DNA of 64,000 nucleotides from Cupriavidus laharis (GCF_914271435.1 NZ_CAJZAI010000002.1:620001-684000); one strand, 5' to 3'. Positions 41,123 to 50,021 are shown, counted from the stretch's first letter. The notes: generated by a model from the letters alone, not told the origin. A program made the numbers and translations.

Positions 41123-42217
41123 CTAGTTTGCAGAGATCTTGCGCCTGGCCACCAGCATCTTCCACCGCCCGGATTCCTGCGCAATCTCCTCGACCAGGCG
41201 GCCATTCGGGGACAGCGTCTTGGTCATGCCCTGCCCGGCCAGGTACCGCTGCATGCCCGGCTCCGATACCGCGCGCTCGAGATCGGCATACATCTTTGCG
41301 GTCAGGTCCTTGGGCGTTCCCGCCGGCGCCATCAGCGCGAACCAGCCGTAGAAGCTGAAGCCCGGCAGGCCGGCTTCCGCCACCGTCGGCACGTCGGGCA
41401 GCAGCGGCGAGCGCTCCTTGCCCGTCACCGCCAGGGCGCGCAGGCGGCCGCCCTTGAGCAGCGGCGAGATGCCGTTGATATTGCCCACGGTCATGTCGAT
41501 CACACCCGCCATCAGGTCCGCATAGGCCGGACCGTCCCCCTTGTACGGCACGTGGACGACCTCCATGCCTGCGGCTTCGGCAAACGCCTCGCTGGCGATA
41601 TGGACCTGGCTGCCGTTGCCCGCCGAGCCGAAGGTAAGCTTGCCGGGATTGGCCTTCGCATAGCTGATGAGCTCCGCCACGGTCTTGGCGGGAACCTTGG
41701 TGTTGACCGTGACGACCATCGGGCCGCTGGCCACCTTGCTGATCATCTCGAAGCTCTGCGTGGAATACGGCAGCTTCTGATAGATGTAGGGATTCACCGT
41801 GAACATGCTGCCCGAGGCCAGCAGCAGCGTGTAGCCATCCGGCGCCGCCTTGGCGACCACCTCTGCGCCGACAGCACCGCCTGCGCCGGGACGGTTGTCC
41901 ACCACCACGGGCTGCTTCCATTGCTTGCCCAGCTCCAGCGCCAGCGCGCGTGCGAGCAGATCGGTGGCGCCGCCCGAGGCGAACGGCACCACCAGGCGCA
42001 CCGGCTTGTTGGGCCATTCCTCGGCATGCGCGGGCGTCAGGTACAACGGCGCGATCGCGAAGGCAAACATGGCCACGGCGGTGGAACCGGCGTAGCGCCT
42101 GGTGTCCCCGCCGCCACACAGTTCCTTCATCACGGGATTCGCCCGTGCGCGGCGCAGCCATTGCCATGCCAGCCCTTTCCAGTGCCTGATCGCCTTTCCA
42201 ATGCCAAGTCGTGTCAT
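41123..42217 (-). CDS. Bug-family periplasmic solute receptor (TTT type)
   Basis: 364 residues with AGGAGACAGCG before ATG 42217. An extended N-terminus precedes a hydrophobic signal (VAMFAFAIAPLYLTPAHA). Then WPNKPVRLVVPFASGGATDL, NRPGAGGAVGAEVVAKAAPD and the SAGNGSQVHIASEAFAEAAG binding region follow. It is an orphan receptor beside a second Bug gene. The surrounding dicarboxylate-type enzymes suggest a di- or tricarboxylate ligand, by inference only. Confidence 0.9.
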   Translation of the reverse strand: MTRLGIGKAIRHWKGLAWQWLRRARANPVMKELCGGGDTRRYAGSTAVAMFAFAIAPLYLTPAHAEEWPNKPVRLVVPFASGGATDLLARALALELGKQWKQPVVVDNRPGAGGAVGAEVVAKAAPDGYTLLLASGSMFTVNPYIYQKLPYSTQSFEMISKVASGPMVVTVNTKVPAKTVAELISYAKANPGKLTFGSAGNGSQVHIASEAFAEAAGMEVVHVPYKGDGPAYADLMAGVIDMTVGNINGISPLLKGGRLRALAVTGKERSPLLPDVPTVAEAGLPGFSFYGWFALMAPAGTPKDLTAKMYADLERAVSEPGMQRYLAGQGMTKTLSPNGRLVEEIAQESGRWKMLVARRKISAN

Positions 42218-42430
42218 CGCTGTCTCCTTTGTGGTGCCGCTGTCCGTCGCGACTATCGTGCGCAGTGTCTCTGCTTTAATCGATGCTAATGACTACTATC
42301 CTTAAATGGAAACGGAATCTTGAAGTCAATATCACCAGTGAAACTGGTTAATTAAAATCCAGATAAAACATTGCCTCGCACATTTAAAGAAAATGCACGA
42401 TCCAACTCCAAGTCCGATCTTGCTCTTCGA

Positions 42431-43333
42431 CTATCCGCTTCGATGCAGGCCCAGGAACTGCGACATCGGCGCCGACATCGACCGCGCCGGATGCAGAACG
42501 ACCGACAATGGCCGCATCAGCCTTGGAAATCCGGTGCGCAACTCGACCAGGGCTCCCCCGTCGAGCATTGACTGAACCAGCAGCCGCGACAGGCAGCTGA
42601 TGCCCAACCCCAGCTCAACGGCGTGCCGGATCGCCTCCGAGCTTCCCAGCACCATGTGTGGACACAGCGGGCCCAGGTGGGGATGCAGCGCCTTCCTGAC
42701 TGCATCGCGCGTGCCGGAGCCTTCTTCACGGAACAGCCACCTGGCATTACGCAGTTGTTCGTCCGAAACGGGACAGCCACTCTCCCGCTGCGCGATGGCA
42801 AGCGCGTCGTGTGGAGAGGCGACGATCACCAGTTCGTCATCGCGCCACGGAAGGCTGACCAGATCGGTGCCGGGGTCTGGCCCTTCGATAATGCCAACGT
42901 CGACATGCGCTTCCGCGACCATGCGGATGACTTCCTGCGAATTGCAGATATGCGTGTCGACGCGCCGATCCGGGTACTGCTCCTGATAATCGGCAAGAAT
43001 CCTTGGAATCAGGCAATTGCCTATCGTCGTGCTCGCCGCCACCTTGAGGTGGCAAGGCGGACTGTTTCCGGAAAACTCGCGCTCGATCGACCTGGCATCG
43101 CGCACCAGGCGCTTCGCGCGCTCCTGCAGCGCGCGCCCGGCATCGTTGAGCACGAGCCGCTTGGAAACACGATCGAACAGCGTGATCCCCAGCAATTGCT
43201 CCAGTTCGTTCACCGAAGCACTGACGGCCGATTGCGACAATGCAGCCTCTTCCCCGGCGGCTGCCGTGGACCCCGTCCTGGCCACCGCCGAGAACAGTTC
43301 GAGTTGCCGCAGGGAGAATCGCACCGTCGCCAT
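42431..43333 (-). CDS. LysR-family transcriptional regulator (second of a tandem pair)
   Basis: 300 residues from ATG 43333; longer open frame upstream is in the neighbouring gene's shadow. HTH at about 4-64 (FSLRQLELFSAVARTGSTAA, then LSQSAVSASVNELEQLLGIT). The effector domain contains REEGSGTRDAVRKAL, a pattern seen in CysB/Cbl/TsaR-like anion sensors. It begins 2 bp after the stop of the other LysR gene, implying translational coupling. Confidence 0.9.
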   Translation of the reverse strand: MATVRFSLRQLELFSAVARTGSTAAAGEEAALSQSAVSASVNELEQLLGITLFDRVSKRLVLNDAGRALQERAKRLVRDARSIEREFSGNSPPCHLKVAASTTIGNCLIPRILADYQEQYPDRRVDTHICNSQEVIRMVAEAHVDVGIIEGPDPGTDLVSLPWRDDELVIVASPHDALAIAQRESGCPVSDEQLRNARWLFREEGSGTRDAVRKALHPHLGPLCPHMVLGSSEAIRHAVELGLGISCLSRLLVQSMLDGGALVELRTGFPRLMRPLSVVLHPARSMSAPMSQFLGLHRSG

Positions 43334-43335
43334 CG

Positions 43336-44262
43336 CTAACGCTTGCGCACCAGCCTGGGCCGGCTGTCGTCGGGGGTGCTGGCTGGCGCGCTCGTTGGCG
43401 CTGTAACAGCCGTCAGCGCATCGAGCAGCAGCCGCGACAGGTGGGCGCGCGGATTGTCGCGCGGCACCAGAATGCCGAGCCTGCGCATCAGCGGCGGCGA
43501 TCCGAACGGGATGGTACGGATCGACGCCGGAAACTCGTTCTGCACGCCGCGCGCGGGCACCACCGAGGAGCCGAGGCCGTTTGCGACCATGGCGATAACG
43601 CCATCCAGCGTGTCGATCTCCATCGTCGACCGGACCGCGATCTGCCGGCGCACCATTTCTTCCTGGACCAGCAGGCCCACGCGCGCCGTGCGATTGAAGC
43701 GCACATATGGCGTCGTTTCGAGCACGCCTTTGTCCGAATCTCCACGCGTCGTGACATGCGTGATGACCACGAACTCTTCGTTGAAGAACGGCGTGAACTC
43801 CAGGTCCAGGCGCGGCACCTCGGGCTCGGTGACCACGGCGACATCGAGCTGGCGCCGTTGCACGGCGCGCTCCAGGTCGTGGGTCAGCCCCGTGGTCAGG
43901 TGGATGTCGATGCGATGCCCGTGCTGCTGCAGCCGCTTCAGTGCCAGCGGCAGCAGGCCGGACACGCACGTGTGCACGGCGCCGAGCTTGAGCACGCCGC
44001 CCGCCGCTTCGCGCTTGAGCGCCGCGCTCATGCTTTCCCAGTGCGTCAGCAGGTCGCGGGCCCGGTTGGTGAAGGCGAGCCCTGCGTCCGTCAGGATCGG
44101 CGGCCTGCGGCTGCGGTCGAAGATAGTCATGCCCAACTCTTCCTCGAGCGCGCGCATCTGCATGCTCACTGCGGACAGCGACAGGCCGATCGCGTTGCCC
44201 GCTTCGGCGAAGCTGCCGCGATCCGCGATGGCGACCAGGGTGTAGAGCGTCTTGACGTCCAT
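43336..44262 (-). CDS. LysR-family transcriptional regulator (first of a tandem pair)
   Basis: 308 residues. HTH at about 1-60 (DVKTLYTLVAIADRGSFAEA, then LSLSAVSMQMRALEEELGMT), then an effector domain. Transcribed in the same direction as the enzymes upstream, 65 bp after the amidohydrolase. Being co-directional with the catabolic operon rather than divergent is unusual for LysR genes. It may be autoregulated within the operon. Confidence 0.9.
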   Translation of the reverse strand: MDVKTLYTLVAIADRGSFAEAGNAIGLSLSAVSMQMRALEEELGMTIFDRSRRPPILTDAGLAFTNRARDLLTHWESMSAALKREAAGGVLKLGAVHTCVSGLLPLALKRLQQHGHRIDIHLTTGLTHDLERAVQRRQLDVAVVTEPEVPRLDLEFTPFFNEEFVVITHVTTRGDSDKGVLETTPYVRFNRTARVGLLVQEEMVRRQIAVRSTMEIDTLDGVIAMVANGLGSSVVPARGVQNEFPASIRTIPFGSPPLMRRLGILVPRDNPRAHLSRLLLDALTAVTAPTSAPASTPDDSRPRLVRKR

Positions 44263-44327
44263 ATTCGACTCGATATCAGGGGGTACGGTGCGCCGTCATT
44301 GTGCCGCACGGACGCACACCGCGTGCC

Positions 44328-45161
44328 CTATAGCCCCAGCAGGCGGCGGGCGTTCCCGCCCATGACCTTCTCCATGTTCTCCGGACGGATCGGCAGGGTT
44401 TCGAACCACTGCTTGTAGTCCCGCACCGGGCAGAACGGGAATGAACTCGCGTACAGCATCCGGTCCGCCAGGAAGGTATCGGCCGCCTTCACGTACTCCT
44501 CCCAGCCCGGCATCCTCGAAAAGTACATATCGGGCGACAGGTACAGGTTCGGCCGGCGGAACGCGATGTGGAGAATCTCCGTGACCCATGGCCAGCCGCC
44601 GTGCACCACCACGACCTTCAACTTCGGGAAATCGGTGAGCACGCGGTCGGTGCGTATCGGGTCGGAGTAGCTCAGGTCCGGGCCCGCGGTGCCGCCCACC
44701 ATCAGGATCACCGGCACGTCCAGGTCTTCGCAATGGGCGTAGATCGGGTACAGGCGGCGGTCGTCCGCGTACATCGGTATCGGGTACGAACCGGGCTCGA
44801 TGTTGATGGCCTTGAAGCCGCCGGCGACGGCATCCGAAATGGTCTTGCAGGCGGCCACGCGATTGGTGGGATCAATCGATGCCGCACCGATGAACCGCCC
44901 CGGATAGTCGCGCACGATCCGCGCCACATCGTCATTCGATACGCTGCCCAGCGTGCCGGCAAGGCGGCCCACGACAACGCCCTTGTCGACGCCGGCCCCG
45001 TCCATCTCCCGCATCAGCAGGTCCATCGACTGCTGCTGCGCAGCCGGCGAAGGCTCGAAGCCGACCGTGCGCGTGAAGCCGTCGCGGCGCTCGCCGGCCG
45101 AGTACATCAGGGTATTCAGGAAGCCGCCGAGTGGCGGCCGCAGTCGGAAATCGATGATCAT
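44328..45161 (-). CDS. Amidohydrolase-family (TIM-barrel) hydrolase or decarboxylase
   Basis: 277 residues, AAGGAACGGAC before ATG. It belongs to the amidohydrolase_2 group (ACMSD/LigY-like): DLLMREMDGAGVDKGVVVGR, then FIGAASIDPTNRVAACK, VVVHGGWPWVTEILHIAFRR and late KVMGGNARRLLGL. The usual N-terminal HxH metal pair is not evident (the start reads IIDFRLRPPLG), so metal binding may be altered. A decarboxylase or lactonase step in the same pathway as the hydratase is plausible. Confidence 0.82.
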   Translation of the reverse strand: MIIDFRLRPPLGGFLNTLMYSAGERRDGFTRTVGFEPSPAAQQQSMDLLMREMDGAGVDKGVVVGRLAGTLGSVSNDDVARIVRDYPGRFIGAASIDPTNRVAACKTISDAVAGGFKAINIEPGSYPIPMYADDRRLYPIYAHCEDLDVPVILMVGGTAGPDLSYSDPIRTDRVLTDFPKLKVVVVHGGWPWVTEILHIAFRRPNLYLSPDMYFSRMPGWEEYVKAADTFLADRMLYASSFPFCPVRDYKQWFETLPIRPENMEKVMGGNARRLLGL

Positions 45162-45208
45162 GTCCGTTCCTTGCCGGTTCGCTGCCTGTGTGTTGGGGGT
45201 GCTTGGGG

Positions 45209-45892
45209 CTACATCACTTCGTTCTTGCGGTCGTCGGTCTCGCCGTAGCGGTGCAGTGCGGGCGGCTTGAGTCCGGCGTAGAGCTTCTCGATGCCGGCGT
45301 TGATGACCTCGGCGTGCTGGGCAAAGAGCGAGTTGCCTTCAAGATCGCTCTCGACGATGAACGGGCCGAAGTTCTCGACCTCGAACATCCACATCGCCTG
45401 GGCGATGCCAAGCTCGTCGAGCCAGAACACGTCGCGCACGCGCTTGATGCCGCGGCCCAGCAGCGCACCCGTGCCGTACCCGACCGTCGTCAGGTAGACC
45501 GCGCCGCCGGGTGCCAGCACGCGCTTGTAGTCGTCGGCAGGCATGCCGCCCTTGCCGATGAAGATCCGGCAGCCGGTCTTCTCCATCCACTTCGGGATCC
45601 ACTTCGAGAAGCGGAAGCTCGCCGTGGCAGTCACCGCGCCGACGTTGTAGCCGCCGTTACCATCTGGCGCAGCCGCGGGCGAGCAGTGGAAGTTGACGTT
45701 GCTGAGCCCGCGCAACTCGACCGGCGGCTCGCGGCCTTCATCCAGCACCTTCTTGTAGACGCCCTCGCGCGCGGTGTAGATCACGCCGTTCAGGTAGACG
45801 GCCGAGCCCAGTTCCAGTCTGGCAATGTCTTCCGTCGTGGCGGGGAGGTTGATATGGAAGACCTTCAGGTCATCGTCTTGCGGGCTTACCAT
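45209..45892 (-). CDS. Class I fumarase / L-tartrate dehydratase-type hydratase, beta subunit
   Basis: 227 residues from ATG 45892. ARLELGSAVYLNGVIYTARE, RIFIGKGGMPADDYKRVL and AVYLTTVGYGTGALLGRGIK are typical of the TtdB/FumA C-terminal domain, which completes the active site with the alpha subunit. It overlaps the alpha gene by 7 bp. The split subunits argue for tartrate-dehydratase, mesaconase-like or split-fumarase activity rather than a housekeeping single-chain FumA. Confidence 0.88.
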   Translation of the reverse strand: MVSPQDDDLKVFHINLPATTEDIARLELGSAVYLNGVIYTAREGVYKKVLDEGREPPVELRGLSNVNFHCSPAAAPDGNGGYNVGAVTATASFRFSKWIPKWMEKTGCRIFIGKGGMPADDYKRVLAPGGAVYLTTVGYGTGALLGRGIKRVRDVFWLDELGIAQAMWMFEVENFGPFIVESDLEGNSLFAQHAEVINAGIEKLYAGLKPPALHRYGETDDRKNEVM

Positions 45893-46821
45893 TCGACTGT
45901 CTCCCTGCGCAGGTAGGGGGTGAACCACTGCGGGTCCGTGCGGTACTCGATCTCGCCGCTCGCGTGGATGCGTGCCGTGGCGCGCCGCGACGACAGGCAG
46001 AACGTGTGCAGGCTGACCGGCATGCCGCCCGTGTGGGTATGGCCGACTTCGATGTGGCAATCGACCACCATCGAAGAGCCGACAAAACCCATGGCCCCCA
46101 TGCCGATCGAATTGCCGAGCTTCATGAGTTCCAGCTCCAGTTCGGCAATCTTCGGGTCGGGGTTGCGGTCGCCGACCACGCGCAGGCAGGCGGCCTGCTT
46201 GCCGAGCTGCATGCACGTATCCTTGGAGCCGCCCAGCCCGATGCCGACGATGGCCGGCTGGCACGCCAGGCCGCGCTTGCCGAACGCGATCAGCGTATCG
46301 AGCACGAAGCGCTTGATGCCGTCGATGCCGTCGCCGGGGAACAGCATGCGGTAGTCGGTGCCGAACAGGCCGCCCTTATGCACCGTGGTGATCTCGACCC
46401 AGTCGGCATGGGGCTCGAACGACCACTCGATCTCCGGTGCGTTGATGCCGACGTTGTTGTTGTTGTCGGTGCGCCAGAGCGGATGCACGCGGTTCGGGCG
46501 CAGCGGCACGGCCAGCGTCGCGTCGGCAGTCGCCTTGCGCAGCGCCCGCTCGACGGCGACAAAGCCGCGCTGGACCGCCGCTTCATTGCCGACCTTCACG
46601 TAGTAGCGTGGCAAGCCGGTGTCCGCGCACATCGGACGGCGGTCCTCGTCGGCGGCTTCCCAGTTGTCCTGCATCGCGTGGATGACGAAGCGCGGCAGCT
46701 TGCCGGTCTCGGTCTTCTGCAAGGCCTGGATACCTTGCTTGTAGTCCTTGGGGATCTCGATCGCGGCGCGTTTCATGATCTCGAACGCGGCTTCCTCGAC
46801 CCGATCGATGGAAATGGTCAT
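45886..46821 (-). CDS. Class I fumarase / L-tartrate dehydratase-type hydratase, alpha subunit
   Basis: 311 residues, GAGGAC before ATG. Three cysteines sit where the [4Fe-4S] ligands are expected: PMCADTG, KDTCMQLGK and HTFCLSSRR. NNNNVGINAPEIEWSFEP and GGSKDTCMQLGKQAACLRV are family hallmarks. The oxygen-sensitive cluster would activate water addition to an enedioate. It follows the flavoprotein gene by 12 bp, so oxidation to an enoate and hydration are coupled genetically. Confidence 0.9.
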   Translation of the reverse strand: MTISIDRVEEAAFEIMKRAAIEIPKDYKQGIQALQKTETGKLPRFVIHAMQDNWEAADEDRRPMCADTGLPRYYVKVGNEAAVQRGFVAVERALRKATADATLAVPLRPNRVHPLWRTDNNNNVGINAPEIEWSFEPHADWVEITTVHKGGLFGTDYRMLFPGDGIDGIKRFVLDTLIAFGKRGLACQPAIVGIGLGGSKDTCMQLGKQAACLRVVGDRNPDPKIAELELELMKLGNSIGMGAMGFVGSSMVVDCHIEVGHTHTGGMPVSLHTFCLSSRRATARIHASGEIEYRTDPQWFTPYLRRETVEW

Positions 46822-46833
46822 CGTAGCAGTCCT

Positions 46834-48582
46834 CTATGCGGCAACTTTCGGGGGTTGGCCGGCTTCGCCAGTGATCAGCGAGGTTCCGGGCCGGACAATA
46901 TCGAACTTGACGGGGACCATCTCCAGGCGAATGTCGTCGCCGTCGGCACTCACGCGGGTATAGCGGCTGCTGTGCAGGTCGCCCGTATCAGGGAAGTCTT
47001 CACGGAAATGCGCGCCGCGGCTGTCCTCGCGAGCCAGCGCGGACACCGTGATGACGCGCGACATGTCGACCAGGCTTTGCAGGTTCAGCCAGTCATGCCA
47101 GGTCACGTTGTAGCGCCGGTCGCCGTCGGGCACGCCAATGGCCATCAACGCGCGCTGGTGCGACGCGACCGATTCCAGTCCGCGCTGCATCGCCGCCTCA
47201 TGGCGCAGCACGCCAACGTCGTCCCACATCGTCTGCGCGAGTGCGTCGCGCAGTTCGTGGATCGCGCCCGCCGGCTTCGAGAACGGATACTCGGCACGCT
47301 CGATGCCGCGCGCGATCACGCGCCGGTCCGGCTCCTTCCATTGCCGCACGCCCGGGACGTAAGCGGCCATCGCATCGCCCGCGATACCGCCGAACACCGT
47401 CGAGTTCGCCACGCCGTTGCCGCCGAGGCGGTTCGCGCCATGGACGCCACCGCAGTCCTCGCCAGCGGCGAACAGACCTGGCGATGCCGTGCTGCAGTCG
47501 ACGTTGAACTCGACGCCGCCCATGAGGTAGTGGGCAGTCGGCACTACCTCGACGCGCCCGCCTGCCAGGTCGAAGCCGCAGTCGCTGCAGCGATTGACCA
47601 TGCCCGGGAAGGTCCTGGCCACCTTCTCCGGTCCGAGGTGGCTCATCTGAATATAGACGCCGCCCATCGGCCCGGTGCGGCCGGCGCGCATCTCGGCATA
47701 GATGCCGCGGCTGACCACATCGCGCGTCGCGCGTTCTCCGCGTGCATCGTAGTTGGTCATGAATCGGTCGCCGTCGCCATTGAGCAGCCAGCCGCCCGCG
47801 CCGCGCAGGCCTTCTTCGAGCACCGTACCGGTCATGCGGGTATCCGGGCCGCCGAGCAGCCCGGTCGGATGGAACTGCACCATCTCCATGTCGCGCAGGC
47901 TCAAGCCGTAGCGCATCGCCATGGCCAGGCCGTCGCAAGTCTTGTCGCCCGACGGGGTGTGATAGCGATACATGGTCGGGCCCGCGCCGGTGGCCAGCAG
48001 CACGGCCTTGGCTTGCACGAAGCGATAGGTGCCGCGACGCATGTCGATGAACAGTACGCCCGCAATGCCGGAGCCGTCCGCAGCGGGGATCAATTCGATC
48101 GCGCGGTGCTCTTCCATCTCTTCCACGTCGAGCGCGCGCACCTGCTCCATCAGCCGGTTGATGATCTCGATGCCGGTCAGGTCGGCCTTGTGCACGGTCC
48201 GGTCGAAGCTCTGCCCCGCGAACGCCTTCTGGTGCAGCGTGCCGTCCGGGTTGCGGTCGAAGAAGCAGCCGATCTCGTTCTCGAGTTCGCGCACGCGCTC
48301 GACCGCGCCTTCCACGAGCCGCCAGGCCAGATCCTGCCGCGGCAGCCACTTGCCGCCCTCGATCGTGTCCATGAAGTGGCGTTCGACCGAATCGCCGGAG
48401 GACAGCGCCACGTTATAGCCACCCTGCACCATGCGCGTACAGCCGCATTTGCCCAGCAGGCCCTTGACCGCCACCGACACCTTCAGCGCGGGGTTGGCCT
48501 TCTTGGCGTGCAGCGCCGCGAACAGGCCGGCCCCGCCAGTGCCGAGGATCAGGATGTCCGTCTTGTGGTTCTCGATTTGCAT
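46834..48582 (-). CDS. Succinate dehydrogenase/fumarate reductase-like flavoprotein subunit
   Basis: 582 residues. FAD-binding ILGTGGAGLFAALHAKKAN at the N-terminus, and active-site counterparts of SdhA are kept: QFHPTG, LRGAGG (catalytic-type Arg), HYLMGG and HGANRLGGNG. The covalent FAD-His of SdhA (in SHTxxAQGG) aligns to Cys48 in KCGCTRMVQGG, so the flavin is probably not attached through His. Length and conserved catalytic set fit oxidation of a succinate analogue. It follows directly after the second anchor gene (order B-C-D-A). Confidence 0.88.
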   Translation of the reverse strand: MQIENHKTDILILGTGGAGLFAALHAKKANPALKVSVAVKGLLGKCGCTRMVQGGYNVALSSGDSVERHFMDTIEGGKWLPRQDLAWRLVEGAVERVRELENEIGCFFDRNPDGTLHQKAFAGQSFDRTVHKADLTGIEIINRLMEQVRALDVEEMEEHRAIELIPAADGSGIAGVLFIDMRRGTYRFVQAKAVLLATGAGPTMYRYHTPSGDKTCDGLAMAMRYGLSLRDMEMVQFHPTGLLGGPDTRMTGTVLEEGLRGAGGWLLNGDGDRFMTNYDARGERATRDVVSRGIYAEMRAGRTGPMGGVYIQMSHLGPEKVARTFPGMVNRCSDCGFDLAGGRVEVVPTAHYLMGGVEFNVDCSTASPGLFAAGEDCGGVHGANRLGGNGVANSTVFGGIAGDAMAAYVPGVRQWKEPDRRVIARGIERAEYPFSKPAGAIHELRDALAQTMWDDVGVLRHEAAMQRGLESVASHQRALMAIGVPDGDRRYNVTWHDWLNLQSLVDMSRVITVSALAREDSRGAHFREDFPDTGDLHSSRYTRVSADGDDIRLEMVPVKFDIVRPGTSLITGEAGQPPKVAA

Positions 48583-48930
48583 TCAGATTACCCCCAGGGC
48601 AAAGACCACGCCGACCAGCAACGACAGCGCACCGCCCCAGCCGATCCACGACAGCCGTGCGTCGCGCGTGGAACTCCACGGCAACAGTTCCAGCGCCAGC
48701 AGCCGCAGGCCGAAGCACATATGGATGGACAGCAGCAGCACCAGCCCCCATTCGCCGAACTTGACCGCGCCCATGTCGGCGAACTTCAGGAACGCGTCCA
48801 TGCGGGCGCGCTGGTCCAGCGCAAGGCCCAGCACATAGAAATGCGCGGGAAGAAAGATGCCGAGCGCGAGCCCCGAGAGCCGATGGCCCAGGAATGCCCA
48901 GTACGCGCGATGATTGCGTGGTGACTTCAT
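48583..48930 (-). CDS. Succinate dehydrogenase-like membrane anchor subunit (second)
   Basis: 115 residues from ATG 48930 with GGAGG upstream. Three hydrophobic segments. HRLSGLALGIFLPAHFYVLG and SIHMCFGLRLLALELL carry conserved His residues suited to heme b, as in SdhC/D. It overlaps the preceding anchor gene by 4 bp and its stop abuts the flavoprotein start, showing tight coupling. It transfers electrons from the flavoprotein/Fe-S pair to quinone. Confidence 0.85.
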   Translation of the reverse strand: MKSPRNHRAYWAFLGHRLSGLALGIFLPAHFYVLGLALDQRARMDAFLKFADMGAVKFGEWGLVLLLSIHMCFGLRLLALELLPWSSTRDARLSWIGWGGALSLLVGVVFALGVI

Positions 48931-49262
48931 GACCAGAGCCCTCCGACCGCCGCCACTGCGCGCAGTCCCATCGCCAGCAGTACCAGGCCGAACAACAGGC
49001 ACAGCACCGATGCGGCGCTGCGGCTGAGCCGGGCCCACTCGATGAGAATGTTGCGCAGGCCGATCGGCACGTGAACCGCCACGCTGAGCACGAACAGCGA
49101 ATAGAACGGAATCCAGACCCAGCTTCCCTGCGTGCGCGACAGGATCTCGGCGGCGGTCAGCCCGCCTCGCACCGCATAGAGGATGACGCCCAGGTGCACC
49201 AGCACGAACGGCGCCATGACCATGGCCGTGAGACGCTGGAGGGCGAAGAGACGCGGCTCCAT
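48927..49262 (-). CDS. Succinate dehydrogenase-like membrane anchor subunit (first)
   Basis: 111 residues, three hydrophobic segments: RLTAMVMAPFVLVHLGVILY, a middle SLFVLSVAVHVPIGLRNILI and a C-terminal LCLLFGLVLLAMGLRAVAAV. It has His residues in both of the first two helices and shares the pattern H-x3-G-L-R with the other anchor subunit, suggesting the two arose by duplication. Starts 2 bp after the iron-sulfur subunit gene. Confidence 0.84.
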   Translation of the reverse strand: MEPRLFALQRLTAMVMAPFVLVHLGVILYAVRGGLTAAEILSRTQGSWVWIPFYSLFVLSVAVHVPIGLRNILIEWARLSRSAASVLCLLFGLVLLAMGLRAVAAVGGLWS

Positions 49263-49264
49263 GT

Positions 49265-49999
49265 TCAACCCCCTCCCTTCAGGAATTGCAGCAGCGCGTT
49301 CTTCTTCAGGCCCGCGATGCTGCCCGTCGGGCTCAGGCTGACCGGGCAGTGCGTCATGCAATTGCCCTGCGTATGGCAGGCGTTGCAACCACTGCCCGAA
49401 GTTGCCTTGCGCAGTACGTCCTTGGGATCGGCATGGCGCTCGTCGTTGAACAGCGTCCAGGCGCGGTTCAGCGCTGCCGGGCCCAGGTACTCCTTGTCCC
49501 ACGACACCACATCGCAGGCGGCATAGCACACGCCGCAGTTGATGCATTCGATCGCGGCGTCGGCCATCTTGCGCTTGCGGCTGGCCGGCGACACGGCGGC
49601 CGGCGGGTCGCCGCGCGTGGCGGTGCCGACAAAGGTGTTGCCGGCCTTCTTCCACTTGTCGAAGAACTCCGACATGTCGACCACCAGATCCTTGATGCGC
49701 GGCATGTTGCGCAGCGGCTCGATGACGATCACGCCATCCTCTTCCACGCGGCTCACGTGCGTGCGGCACGTCCAGCGCGGCCGGCCATTGACGGTCATCG
49801 CGCACGAACCGCACACGCCCACGCGGCACGCGAAGCGGTAGGACAGCGTCGGGTCGAGGCGACGCTGCACTTCGGTGACCACATCCAGCACGGTCTGGTT
49901 CTCGCGCCACGGCACCTCATAGGTGGTGAAACTGCCCTCCCCGGTGCCGCGTGCAATGCGTACCGTGAGCATGCGCTGCGCGGCCTTTGTCGCCTCCAT
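49265..49999 (-). CDS. Succinate dehydrogenase/fumarate reductase-like iron-sulfur subunit
   Basis: 244 residues from ATG 49999 (GGGGAGACAGTG upstream). The N-terminal [2Fe-2S] ligands are in CRVGVCGSCAMTVNGRPRWTC minus its ends (C-x4-C-x2-C-x11-C). The C-terminal clusters are in CINCGVCYAACDVV and CNACHTQGNCMTHCP. It carries electrons from FAD to the membrane anchors. It is first of the four complex genes, an order (B-C-D-A) different from the usual C-D-A-B. It follows the ThDP-enzyme gene by 22 bp. Confidence 0.9.
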   Translation of the reverse strand: MEATKAAQRMLTVRIARGTGEGSFTTYEVPWRENQTVLDVVTEVQRRLDPTLSYRFACRVGVCGSCAMTVNGRPRWTCRTHVSRVEEDGVIVIEPLRNMPRIKDLVVDMSEFFDKWKKAGNTFVGTATRGDPPAAVSPASRKRKMADAAIECINCGVCYAACDVVSWDKEYLGPAALNRAWTLFNDERHADPKDVLRKATSGSGCNACHTQGNCMTHCPVSLSPTGSIAGLKKNALLQFLKGGG

Positions 50000-50021
50000 C
50001 ACTGTCTCCCCTTCGTGTCGT

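Noticed and set aside
39986-42289. 767-codon plus-strand open frame
   Set aside because: Antisense shadow of the two Bug receptor genes, which have signal peptides, ribosome-binding sites and conserved loops on the minus strand.
45964-48924. 986-codon plus-strand open frame
   Set aside because: It is a shadow of the hydratase and flavoprotein genes in high-GC sequence; its composition (His, Arg, Ala, Gln) is not protein-like and it has no family motif.
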